From the NCBI GenBank assembly GCA_003250355.1, contig QKGS01000014.1, positions 1-37,516 on the forward strand: a stretch of 37,516 bases of DNA, given 5' to 3'. The DNA comes from Bacteroidota bacterium. GTDB taxonomy: Bacteria > Bacteroidota > Bacteroidia > Bacteroidales > SZUA-534. Positions 24,833 to 32,499 of the stretch are shown piece by piece (within the stretch, counting starts at the first letter, position 1; each line of letters starts with the position of its first letter). A program made the translations under genes and the position numbers. The notes under the pieces are model-generated. The model ran no database searches, was not told the origin of the DNA, and saw only the letters and a list, made by a program, of their open reading frames with translations.

Positions 24833-26710
24833 CTAACACACAAATTCGCTAAGTTCTAACCAACGCATCTCTTTTTGGTCGAGTATTTCGTTTATTTCGT
24901 TTAATCGAATCGATTTTTCTGTTATCAATTCAGAATCAGTACTACCTGAACTAAGTATTTCTTCAATTTCAGTTTTTTCAGTATTCAACAATTCTAAATC
25001 AGCTTCGAGCCGGTCAAATTCCTGCTGCTCTTTATATGATAGCTTTTTTTTCTCCTTAGTGTCGGGTTCAACAGCTTTTTTAGTTTTTTCTTCTACTATT
25101 TTAGCTTTCTCCGAATTGACAATATCTTTTTCTTGCTTATCGGTCCATTCACGGTATTGAGTATAATCGCCGGGAAAATCCTTTACCTTACCATTACCAC
25201 TAAAAACAAACAAATGGTCAACAACCTTATCCATAAAATAACGGTCGTGCGACACAATAAGAACACAACCGTCGAATGCCTGAAGGTAATCTTCGAGAAC
25301 ATTAAGTGTCATTATATCCAGGTCGTTAGTAGGCTCATCGAGAATAAGGAAGTTTGGATTCTGCATAAGCACTGTCATAAGATATAAGCGCCGTTTTTCG
25401 CCTCCGCTAAGCTTACTAACAAACGAATAGTGCATTTTAGGCGGAAACAGAAAGTAATTCAGAAACTGAGTTGGCGAAAGCTGTTTACCTTCACCCACAC
25501 TAATATCTTCGGCTATTTCCTTTATTACCTCTATCACTTTCTTGGTTTCATCGAACTGAATACCATCTTGTGTATAATATCCGAAACGGATGGTTGATCC
25601 AATATCGATATTACCCTTATCTACAGGTATTTCGCCGGTTAATAAATTCAGAAATGTTGATTTACCTGTACCATTTCCTCCAACTATTCCAACCTTTTCG
25701 CCACGTTTGAAATTGTATGTAAAGTCTTCAAGAATTATGGTTTTATCGAACTTTTTGTAAATATTATATATCTCAATTATTTTCTTGCCAAGTCGTGAAC
25801 TAGCCACATCAATTTTCACCTGGTCGGAATTTATTCGTTTATGAGCCTTTTGTTTTGTATCCTCAAAGGCATCAATACGGTATTTTGCCTTTGTGGTTCG
25901 AGCCGATGGTGTACGGTTTATCCAATCGAGCTCCTTTTTATACAGGTTTCTGGCCTTTTCAATTTCGGCATTTTCAACAGCAATACGCTCCTGACGTTTT
26001 TCGAGATAATAGCTGTAATTACCCTTATAACGATACATTTGCATATTATCGAGTTCGTATATAACATTACAAATTCGGTCTAAGAAATAACGGTCGTGAG
26101 TTACCATTATAATAGTTGACGATGAGTTGTTAAGGTATTGCTCAAGCCATTCAATCATATCAAGGTCGAGGTGGTTAGTAGGCTCATCGAGCAAAATAAT
26201 ATCGGGGTTACGAATTATAATAGCAGCCAAAGCCAAACGCTTTTTTTGTCCTCCTGATAGCGTTCCTACTTTTTGGTCGAGTTTATCTATTTTCAGTTTC
26301 GACAACACCTGTTTTACTCTGGCTTCGTAATCCCATGCTTTAAGGGTATCCATAGCATGAGTAGCTTTATCCATTAGTTCGGCGTTGGCTGTTTCACAGG
26401 CTCTCTCATATTCCTCTATCGCTTGTCGAACATCGTCGCCGGCTTCCATTACCTCATTCAGTACCGTGTTGTCATCGTTCAACGGAGGTACTTGCTCAAG
26501 GTAACCAACAGTTAGCTCATTTCTATAAATAATGTTACCGGAATCGGCAGTATCTTTACCTCCGATTATTTTCAGCAGTGTCGATTTTCCGGCACCGTTT
26601 TTTGCAATTAGAGCCACACGCTGACCCTTATCGACCGAAAGGTTTATATTTTCAAAAAGTAATAAATCGCCAAACGATTTCTTTAGATTGTCAATTTGTA
26701 AGTAGTTCAT
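24833..26710 (-). CDS. ABC-F family ATPase (Uup-like)
   Basis: A 625-residue soluble protein with two ABC cassettes and no membrane domain. Cassette 1: Walker A AKNGAGKSTLL, signature LSGGQKKRLALA, Walker B IILLDEPTNHLD. Cassette 2: GGNGTGKSTFLNLL, LSGGEKRRLYLM, FLILDEPTNDLD. The C-terminal tail KLSYKEQQEFDRLEADLELL is the Uup-type coiled coil. ABC-F proteins act on the ribosome; Uup also affects DNA transposon excision in E. coli. Full length. A candidate promoter lies 65-72 nt upstream. Confidence 0.93.
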   Translation of the reverse strand: MNYLQIDNLKKSFGDLLLFENINLSVDKGQRVALIAKNGAGKSTLLKIIGGKDTADSGNIIYRNELTVGYLEQVPPLNDDNTVLNEVMEAGDDVRQAIEEYERACETANAELMDKATHAMDTLKAWDYEARVKQVLSKLKIDKLDQKVGTLSGGQKKRLALAAIIIRNPDIILLDEPTNHLDLDMIEWLEQYLNNSSSTIIMVTHDRYFLDRICNVIYELDNMQMYRYKGNYSYYLEKRQERIAVENAEIEKARNLYKKELDWINRTPSARTTKAKYRIDAFEDTKQKAHKRINSDQVKIDVASSRLGKKIIEIYNIYKKFDKTIILEDFTYNFKRGEKVGIVGGNGTGKSTFLNLLTGEIPVDKGNIDIGSTIRFGYYTQDGIQFDETKKVIEVIKEIAEDISVGEGKQLSPTQFLNYFLFPPKMHYSFVSKLSGGEKRRLYLMTVLMQNPNFLILDEPTNDLDIMTLNVLEDYLQAFDGCVLIVSHDRYFMDKVVDHLFVFSGNGKVKDFPGDYTQYREWTDKQEKDIVNSEKAKIVEEKTKKAVEPDTKEKKKLSYKEQQEFDRLEADLELLNTEKTEIEEILSSGSTDSELITEKSIRLNEINEILDQKEMRWLELSEFVC

Positions 26711-26774
26711 TTATAAAGTAAAAGGAAGTTATTTTTAGTTATAGTTGTATAACAATAACTTTATATTAAAAGTC

Positions 26775-26782
26775 CAAATATA
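26775..26782 (-). promoter_or_regulatory. Candidate -7 element for the ABC-F gene
   Basis: The minus strand reads TATATTTG, 65 nt before the start at 26710. No clear -33 TTG is visible. Confidence 0.4.
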
Positions 26783-26918
26783 GCTATAAATAGTAGAAGA
26801 TTATATTTGAACTCTAAAACGTTTAACCCGCATTAGGCATTAGGTTTTTCAAATTAAACGCATAGTTCGGGTTTAATACAAGAATATTTACACTACCTTT
26901 CGCAAAATTTTACTAAAA

Positions 26919-27233
26919 ATGGATTCAGGAGTTTTTTTACTTGTGTGCGTACTTGCTCTGGCAATAGGTACTAAACTAAGACAAAACAACGATAACCGAC
27001 TATCGGAAAAAGCACTCAAACAGCGAGAAAAAATTAAGCGTATAATGATGACACTGGCGTTGGGGCTGGTGGCAATAATATTCATACAATATATTCCGGC
27101 AGTATATACCGAAATAATTATTTCGCTTGATACCCGTTTTTCGTTTGAAACATATATGTCAATTGCAATTGTAGTAGTAACTTTTTTTACAGGCTTGCTT
27201 ATTATTAAAAGGTTATATTTGCAAAAAAAATAG
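26919..27233 (+). CDS. Small membrane protein of unknown function
   Basis: A 104-residue protein with three hydrophobic segments (about 4-17, 42-62 and 79-95) and a basic loop after the first (KALKQREKIKR). I do not recognise the family. It lies 10 bp upstream of queE in the same direction, but a TATATTTG at its 3' end may give queE its own promoter. Weakly supported as functional, but the composition is that of a true membrane protein. Confidence 0.6.
   Translation: MDSGVFLLVCVLALAIGTKLRQNNDNRLSEKALKQREKIKRIMMTLALGLVAIIFIQYIPAVYTEIIISLDTRFSFETYMSIAIVVVTFFTGLLIIKRLYLQKK
27214..27221 (+). promoter_or_regulatory. Candidate -7 element for queE
   Basis: TATATTTG lies inside the last codons of the membrane protein, 23 nt before ATG 27244. 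The nearest TTG (27195-27197) is 16 nt upstream, shorter than the usual spacing. Confidence 0.35.
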
Positions 27234-27243
27234 AGATAGTTAT

Positions 27244-27876
27244 ATGGTTACATCTGATTTGCCCGGCGAAGGGAAAGGGTTGGTTTTACCTTTGGTTGAG
27301 CAGTTTTATTCGTTACAGGGTGAGGGTTTTCATACCGGAAAAGCAGCATATTTTATTAGAATTGGTGGGTGCGATATAGGCTGTCGCTGGTGCGATTCAA
27401 AGGTGTCGTGGAATCCCGGAATACACAAGCTTGTAACTGTTGAAGATATTGTAAAAGAGGTAATTGCAACCCCTGCCAAATCGGTAGTAGTAACAGGTGG
27501 CGAACCATCGCTTTACAATATGGAACCGCTTTGCAATGAACTTAAAAAACACAATATTGAAACATTTGTGGAAACAGCAGGGGTTAATAATATTACCGGT
27601 ATATGGGACTGGATATGTTTATCGCCAAAAACAAACAATCACCCGCATAGCGAAATGTATAAACGTGCCAATGAGCTGAAAATGATTATCTACAATAGTG
27701 AAGACTTTAATTGGGCTATGGAATGTGCCGAAAAAGTAAGTGCTGATTGTTTACTGTTTTTGCAACCTGAATGGAGCAGATTTAATCAAAATATTGAAGC
27801 AATTGTTGAATTTGCAAAGAATAATCCGCACTGGATGGTGTCGCTGCAATCACATAAATTTATGAAAATACCGTAA
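27244..27876 (+). CDS. queE: 7-carboxy-7-deazaguanine synthase QueE
   Basis: A 210-residue radical-SAM enzyme that converts 6-carboxytetrahydropterin to 7-carboxy-7-deazaguanine in the queuosine precursor pathway. FYSLQGEGFHTGKAA and IRIGGCDIGCRWCD hold the CxxxCxxC cluster ligands (Cys43, Cys47, Cys50); VVVTGGEPSL is the SAM-binding GGE motif. The length matches the family. Other queuosine genes are not in the window. It converges on the RSH gene with a 19-bp gap. Confidence 0.95.
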   Translation: MVTSDLPGEGKGLVLPLVEQFYSLQGEGFHTGKAAYFIRIGGCDIGCRWCDSKVSWNPGIHKLVTVEDIVKEVIATPAKSVVVTGGEPSLYNMEPLCNELKKHNIETFVETAGVNNITGIWDWICLSPKTNNHPHSEMYKRANELKMIIYNSEDFNWAMECAEKVSADCLLFLQPEWSRFNQNIEAIVEFAKNNPHWMVSLQSHKFMKIP

Positions 27877-27895
27877 TAAGTTATATTGATTATTC

Positions 27896-30061
27896 TTACC
27901 TTTTATCTTTCCGTTCTGCTTTAAGTACCCCTTTTATTTTATTAATATTACTCAATAGAGTATCAAGGTGGTTAAGGTCATTTACAAAAAGTGCAATTAC
28001 TCCCTGAAATATTCCATCTTTGGTATTTACGGCCAGTGAACGCATATTTACTTTATGGTCTTTTGAAATAACCTCTGAAATATGAGTTACAATACCCACT
28101 TTATCGACTCCGGTAACTATTATTTCAACTATAAACGAAGCATTTTTCTGCTGTCCGGTCCATCGGGTATTAATAATTCGGTACGGATACCTTTTTATCA
28201 TATCGGCAGCATTGGGGCAAAACCTACGATGCACCTGTATTCCTCTATCTACGGTTACAAACCCGAATATATCGTCGCCGGGTATCGGGTGACAACATTT
28301 AGCCAACTGATAATCAATATCCAGAAGTTTATCGTCTATTATAAGATAGTTTTCGCTATCGCTTTGCTTTGGAACAAATCCTTCGGCACTTAGTTGCTCC
28401 GGTTGTTTTTCTGCTTCCGCTTGGTCTTCTGTTAACAGTTCTTTTATGTGCTGAACATCAATTTTATGTTCAGCTATTGCCTGATAAAAATCAAGAGCCT
28501 GTTTATATTTATAATGTCCTATAAGCCTTAATACAACCTGATCGGTATTTTCTATTTTTAGCTGCGTAAGTTTGCGTTCAAGCATCTCTTTCCCAACTTC
28601 GGCTTGCTTAAAGTCGAATTCGTTTATTGAGCGTTTTATTCGGGTACGTATTCTGGGACTTGCAACTATGTTCAGCCATTCTTTTCTAGGCCGTTGCTTT
28701 TTCGATGTCAGTACCTCTACTGTATCGCCATTATTGAGTTTATATTTTATAGGAACTATTTTATCGTTAACCTTACCTCCGGTACATTGGTTTCCAACAT
28801 TGCTGTGTATTGAATATGCAAAGTCGAGAATAGTAGCTCCCTCCCTAAGCTTTTTAATATCGCCCTGTGGGGTAAATATGAATATTTCTTTGGGCAATGA
28901 TTGTTTTTGTGCCTGCTCTATAGCCTCTTCGTTGTTTTGTTCCAAAGCATCGCGAATTTGGCGAAGCCAATTTTCGTGCCCCCCCTCGGTTTTTGCTTCC
29001 TTATATTTCCAGTGTGCAGCATTCCCTTTTTCGGCAATTTCGTCCATACGCTCGGTACGTATCTGAACTTCAACCCATTTGTTGTCGGGGCCGCTAACTG
29101 TTGTGTGCAACGATTCGTAACCGCTGGGGCGCGGTGTTGAAATCCAGTCGCGCAAACGCACCGGATTAGGGCTGTATATATTTGTTACTAAGCTATATAC
29201 TGTCCAACAGGCCTCTTTTTCTTTCTCTCGGTCAATATCTTTTAATATTAGCCTTATGGCAAATAAATCGAATAACTCCGATATGTCGATATTCTTTTTT
29301 GAAACCTTGCCATATATTGAATTTACTGACTTTGGCCTACCTTTAAACTCATACTTAATATTTTTACTTTCAAGTACTTCTTTTATTGGATTAGCAAACC
29401 GTTCAATATAGTTTTCACGTTGTTTTTTAGTCTCTTTTAGTTTCGAAGCTATCTCAAAATAAGCTTTAGGGTCGATATGGCGTAGCGAAATATCTTCAAG
29501 CTCTGTTTTTATATGATACAAACCAAGCCTGTGAGCAATTGGAGCATACAGTAATCGTGTTTCCTGTGCTATTTTAAATTGTTTCTCTTCATTAAAATTT
29601 TTAATACTCCGTATATTCTCAAGTCTGTCGGCAAGTTTTAGCATTACCACCCTTACATCGTTTGTAATAGTAAGTATAAGCGATATGAAATTTTCGGTAT
29701 TTAGCGAAAGCTTTTCGGTATACAGTGAGCTTATTTTTATAAGCCCTTCTAACAATTGTGCAACCTCAACACCAAACTCGTTTTTTATTTCTGTTGTATC
29801 AATATAGCTATCTTGTACCGAATCGTGAAACAATGCTGCTATAATTGATGTTACCCCAAGGCTGAGCTCCTTTTTTGCCAATATAGCTACCTTTACAGGA
29901 TGATTAATATATGGCTCGCCTGATGCTCGTTGCTTATTTAAGGTAATGGCGCTAAGCCTCTCTATTGCATTGTTAAGTGACAATAATTCATTTTCTGCAA
30001 AACTTAATTTACAAACACTTAATAATTCATTATATATATCGGTATTTTGAAACTTATCCAT
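27896..30061 (-). CDS. Long RelA/SpoT homolog ((p)ppGpp synthetase, altered hydrolase site)
   Basis: 721 residues: HD domain (about 30-170), synthetase (about 210-345), TGS (about 390-450), helical region and C-terminal ACT (about 645-718). Synthetase motifs are present: GRPKSVNSIYGK, PSGYESLHTT and EVQIRTERMDEIAE. In the HD domain the family HDxxED reads HDSVQD (79-84), so the Glu needed for ppGpp hydrolysis is Gln83; His54, Asp145 and Asn149 (LADRLEN) are kept. It is probably a synthetase with reduced or absent hydrolase activity. It should make (p)ppGpp from GTP/GDP and ATP in starvation. Promoter at 30084-30113. Confidence 0.9.
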   Translation of the reverse strand: MDKFQNTDIYNELLSVCKLSFAENELLSLNNAIERLSAITLNKQRASGEPYINHPVKVAILAKKELSLGVTSIIAALFHDSVQDSYIDTTEIKNEFGVEVAQLLEGLIKISSLYTEKLSLNTENFISLILTITNDVRVVMLKLADRLENIRSIKNFNEEKQFKIAQETRLLYAPIAHRLGLYHIKTELEDISLRHIDPKAYFEIASKLKETKKQRENYIERFANPIKEVLESKNIKYEFKGRPKSVNSIYGKVSKKNIDISELFDLFAIRLILKDIDREKEKEACWTVYSLVTNIYSPNPVRLRDWISTPRPSGYESLHTTVSGPDNKWVEVQIRTERMDEIAEKGNAAHWKYKEAKTEGGHENWLRQIRDALEQNNEEAIEQAQKQSLPKEIFIFTPQGDIKKLREGATILDFAYSIHSNVGNQCTGGKVNDKIVPIKYKLNNGDTVEVLTSKKQRPRKEWLNIVASPRIRTRIKRSINEFDFKQAEVGKEMLERKLTQLKIENTDQVVLRLIGHYKYKQALDFYQAIAEHKIDVQHIKELLTEDQAEAEKQPEQLSAEGFVPKQSDSENYLIIDDKLLDIDYQLAKCCHPIPGDDIFGFVTVDRGIQVHRRFCPNAADMIKRYPYRIINTRWTGQQKNASFIVEIIVTGVDKVGIVTHISEVISKDHKVNMRSLAVNTKDGIFQGVIALFVNDLNHLDTLLSNINKIKGVLKAERKDKR

Positions 30062-30083
30062 CTGGCCGTTTTCTTTGTTTTTG

Positions 30084-30113
30084 CAAAGGTATAGTTTATA
30101 GTTTAAAGCTCAA
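30084..30113 (-). promoter_or_regulatory. Promoter of the RelA/SpoT homolog
   Basis: Minus-strand TTG (30113-30111), 19-nt spacer and TACCTTTG (30091-30084) match the Bacteroidota consensus. The leader to ATG 30061 is short (about 15 nt). Confidence 0.65.
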
Positions 30114-30431
30114 AGGGGTGATATTAGGTTATGGTAAAACTCAAATTGAATTAAACATACTTTTTTGTATTATATAAAGCAATGTACATAGATACTAAGG
30201 GGAGCATATCATTTCTCAATAAGGTTATAATGCTCGCTCGAAGGAAAAAGTAAAGTAAAAACAAAAAATTAATCGTCTTGCTACAAAAAACCTTTGGTAT
30301 TTTTCGATATTTTTGACATTCCTTGACAAATCAATATTGAACCTTTGTCGATAAATTGTTTAGTATCGTTTACTGAACCTCACATAGTTAATTGTAAACT
30401 ATATTCTTTGATTTTATTTGAGATTACATAA
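30114..30431. other. Intergenic region upstream of the restriction operon
   Basis: No ORF or RNA is recognised. It is A+T-rich and separates the divergent RSH and hsdM genes. TTGACA occurs twice (about 30314-30337), and GTCGATAA/TTCGATAT and GTATCG are loosely repeated; these could be operator half-sites but the match is weak. No perfect TAnnTTTG precedes hsdM; TATTCTTTG near 30403-30411 is one base too long. The hsdM start is ATG 30432. Confidence 0.4.
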
Positions 30432-32018
30432 ATGGCGAAAAAGAACGGAAACGGAGCTGATGAAAAGCTCGAACAGAAGCTGTGGAAAACGGCAGATAAA
30501 TTACGGAAGAATATTGATGCAGCCGAGTACAAACATGTTGTGCTTGGCTTAATCTTTTTAAAATATATCTCCGATGCTTTTGATGAGTTATATGAAAAGC
30601 TAAAAGCCGGAGAAGGCCGGTATGCCGGAGCCGACCCCGAAGATAAAGACGAATACGGTGCTGAGAATGTATTCTTTGTGCCTGAAAAAGCCCGTTGGAC
30701 TTACATACAGTCACAGGCTAAGTTGCCAAACATTGGCAAACTGATTGACGATGCAATGGACTTGATTGAAGCGGACAACGCTACACTTAAAGGAATTTTA
30801 CCCAAAACTTATGGGCGTTCTAATCTCGACCCTCAAACATTGGGCGGTTTGGTTGATACCATTGGTACAATTGCCTTGGGCGATGAAAAGGCAAAGTCTC
30901 AGGATGTATTAGGTCGGGTTTATGAATATTTCTTAGGTCAGTTTGCTTTGGCAGAAGGTCAAAAGGGAGGACAGTTCTATACACCTGAAAGTATTGTAAA
31001 ACTATTGGTTGAAATGCTCGAACCTTATCACGGTCGAGTTTACGACCCTTGTTGTGGTTCTGGAGGAATGTTTGTACAGAGCGAAAAGTTTATTGAAAGC
31101 CATGCCGGGCGTGTGGATGATATTTCGGTTTACGGACAGGAAAGTAACCAAACTACGTATCGCCTGTGCCGGATGAACTTAGCCATACGTGGTATTGATG
31201 GTTCAAATATCCGTTGGAATACTGAGGGTTCGTTCCTGAATAATGCTCATAAAGATTTAAAAGCCGATTATATCATTGCCAATCCTCCGTTTAATGTGAG
31301 CGATTGGAGCGGTGAACTGTTGCGTGACGATGTCCGTTGGCAATATGGTGTTCCCCCTACGGGAAATGCCAACTTTGGTTGGGTGCAGCACTTCTTGTAT
31401 CACCTTAAACCCGATGGCGGACATGCAGGGTTTGTGTTGGCAAATGGTTCGTTAAGTTCCAATACAGGAGGCGAAGGCGACATACGCCAAAAGTTGGTGG
31501 AGAATGATTTGGTGGAATGTATTGTAATGCTTCCCAAAGCTCTGTTTTTTAATACAGGCATTCCAGCCTGTTTGTGGTTTTTACGCAGAGGCAAAAAGCA
31601 ACGCAACGGAGAGGTTTTATTTATTGATGCCTCCGAATTGGGTTATATGATTGACCGTAAAAACCGGGTGTTTGCCACAGAAGACATTAGCAAAGTAGCC
31701 GATACGTATCACAACTGGCTTGCTTCGGCAAGCTCAGCAACCAAACCGAACACTGAGACTGAGGTAACTGAGCGTAGTCGAAGTTACGAGGATATAAAGG
31801 GCTTCTGTAATTCTGCCACTATCGAAGATATTCGAAAACACAAGTTCGTACTCACTCCGGGGCGTTATGTAGGCATACCCGATGAAGAAGACGATGGCAT
31901 TCCATTTCAGGAAAAAGTTGATACACTTACTTCAAAGCTCAGGACGCAGATGGATGAAGCACAGGTTTTAGACAAGGAGATTGCGGAGCAATTAGCTAAA
32001 ATTGGAATAAAGCTTTGA
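30432..32018 (+). CDS. hsdM: Type I restriction-modification methyltransferase subunit HsdM
   Basis: A 528-residue N6-adenine methyltransferase subunit. The helical N-terminal domain ([19 protein letters not shown]) precedes the SAM-binding [10 protein letters not shown] (Asp205) and the catalytic NPPF (284-287). TPGRYVG near the C-terminus is typical. Residues about 431-452 are encoded by an inserted repeat element (31722-31787) that keeps the frame. The last codons ([10 protein letters not shown]-stop) recur downstream as R2-R4. With HsdS and HsdR it forms a DNA methylase/restriction complex. First gene of the operon. Confidence 0.95.
   Translation: MAKKNGNGADEKLEQKLWKTADKLRKNIDAAEYKHVVLGLIFLKYISDAFDELYEKLKAGEGRYAGADPEDKDEYGAENVFFVPEKARWTYIQSQAKLPNIGKLIDDAMDLIEADNATLKGILPKTYGRSNLDPQTLGGLVDTIGTIALGDEKAKSQDVLGRVYEYFLGQFALAEGQKGGQFYTPESIVKLLVEMLEPYHGRVYDPCCGSGGMFVQSEKFIESHAGRVDDISVYGQESNQTTYRLCRMNLAIRGIDGSNIRWNTEGSFLNNAHKDLKADYIIANPPFNVSDWSGELLRDDVRWQYGVPPTGNANFGWVQHFLYHLKPDGGHAGFVLANGSLSSNTGGEGDIRQKLVENDLVECIVMLPKALFFNTGIPACLWFLRRGKKQRNGEVLFIDASELGYMIDRKNRVFATEDISKVADTYHNWLASASSATKPNTETEVTERSRSYEDIKGFCNSATIEDIRKHKFVLTPGRYVGIPDEEDDGIPFQEKVDTLTSKLRTQMDEAQVLDKEIAEQLAKIGIKL
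31722..31787 (+). repeat. Bacteroidota dispersed repeat inserted in frame in hsdM
   Basis: Contains CTTCGGCAAGCTCAGCAACC and CTGAGCGTAGTCGAAG, the two halves of a repeat (CTTCGACAAGCTCAG / CTGAGCGTAGTCGAAG) that is common in Bacteroidota genomes. The second half is bounded by GTAACT (31764-31769) and AGTTAC (31782-31787). In the protein it adds a low-complexity loop before YEDIKGFC. Confidence 0.75.
31989..32018 (+). repeat. hsdM-tail repeat R1 (parent copy)
   Basis: The last 30 nt of hsdM, encoding QLAKIGIKL-stop. It is the likely source of R2-R4, each 30 nt up to and including a stop codon. Confidence 0.8.
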
Positions 32019-32019
32019 G

Positions 32020-32440
32020 AGGTAAAAGGTATAAGGTTATGAAAAGTTTGATGCAAGATAAAAGTTATGCTTTTGCAGTTCGCATTGTGAAACTTTGCAT
32101 ACATCTGAATGAAAATAAAGAGTTTGTATTAAGTAAACAGTTATTACGAAGTGGAACTGCTGTTGGTGCATTATTAAGAGAAGCTGAATTTGCTCAAAGT
32201 ACAGCTGATTTCATCAACAAACAAAGTATTGCATTAAAAGAAGCCAACGAAACTATTTATTGGCTCGACCTTTTACATGATACCGATTATTTAGAATCGA
32301 AACTTTTTGAAAGCATTGTAGCAGATTGTAAAGAATTGGTTGCAATGCTTGTTTCAAGTATTAAAAAGCTAAAAAGTAAATTATGACAAAACAGGTATAT
32401 AATTGCAGTATAGGCTTACAGGTTAAAACACCTTTTACCT
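32020..32440. mobile_element. Four-helix-bundle module bounded by 10-bp inverted repeats
   Basis: AGGTAAAAGG at 32020-32029 is the exact reverse complement of CCTTTTACCT at 32431-32440, enclosing the four-helix-bundle gene and the start of the linker ORF. S23-type four-helix genes are also carried by intervening sequences in 23S rRNA that have paired ends, so this may be a comparable insertion unit. The assignment as mobile is an inference. Confidence 0.35.
32039..32386 (+). CDS. Four-helix bundle protein (S23/IVS family)
   Basis: 115 residues from ATG 32039; a TTG at 32015 overlapping the hsdM stop would add eight residues that are translated from repeat sequence, so ATG is preferred. DKSYAFAVRIVKLC, LSKQLLRSGTAVGALLREAE and FINKQSIALKEANETIYWLDLL are hallmarks of the four-helix bundle family first seen in 23S rRNA intervening sequences. 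The molecular role is unknown; it may bind RNA or partner proteins. It sits between hsdM and the AlbA_2 gene and its stop overlaps the start of a 38-residue ORF. Confidence 0.88.
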   Translation: MKSLMQDKSYAFAVRIVKLCIHLNENKEFVLSKQLLRSGTAVGALLREAEFAQSTADFINKQSIALKEANETIYWLDLLHDTDYLESKLFESIVADCKELVAMLVSSIKKLKSKL

Positions 32441-32499
32441 TTAACCTATTACTTTTTATTTTAATTGCGCAACTTGCCAAAATTGGGATTGAATTATGA
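32383..32499 (+). CDS. 38-residue linker ORF ending in an hsdM-tail copy
   Basis: ATG 32383 overlaps the stop of the four-helix gene (ATGA), and its TGA (32497-32499) overlaps the ATG of the AlbA_2 gene (32496-32498). The protein starts MTKQVYNCSIGLQVKTP, continues with a hydrophobic stretch and ends IAQLAKIGIEL, matching the HsdM C-terminus. It would couple translation of its neighbours. Whether the peptide has a function is unknown. Confidence 0.5.
   Translation: MTKQVYNCSIGLQVKTPFTFNLLLFILIAQLAKIGIEL
32425..32450 (+). repeat. Linker repeat upstream of R2
   Basis: A 26-nt pyrimidine-rich segment containing ACACCTTTTACCTTT that recurs at 34084-34109 with one mismatch. It shows that the two gene junctions share more than the hsdM tail. 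Confidence 0.8.
32470..32499 (+). repeat. hsdM-tail repeat R2
   Basis: 30 nt encoding QLAKIGIEL-stop in frame with the linker ORF. It differs from R4 at about four positions and shares the core AAAATTGGGATTG with R3 and R4. Confidence 0.85.

Noticed and set aside
28572-29066. 164-codon plus-strand ORF opposite the RelA/SpoT homolog
   Set aside because: It lies within the synthetase/TGS coding region of an intact gene and has Ser/Cys-rich composition typical of antisense frames.
30114-30431. tRNA or small RNA gene in the largest gap
   Set aside because: No cloverleaf, T-loop GTTCRA context or stable terminator hairpin is visible.
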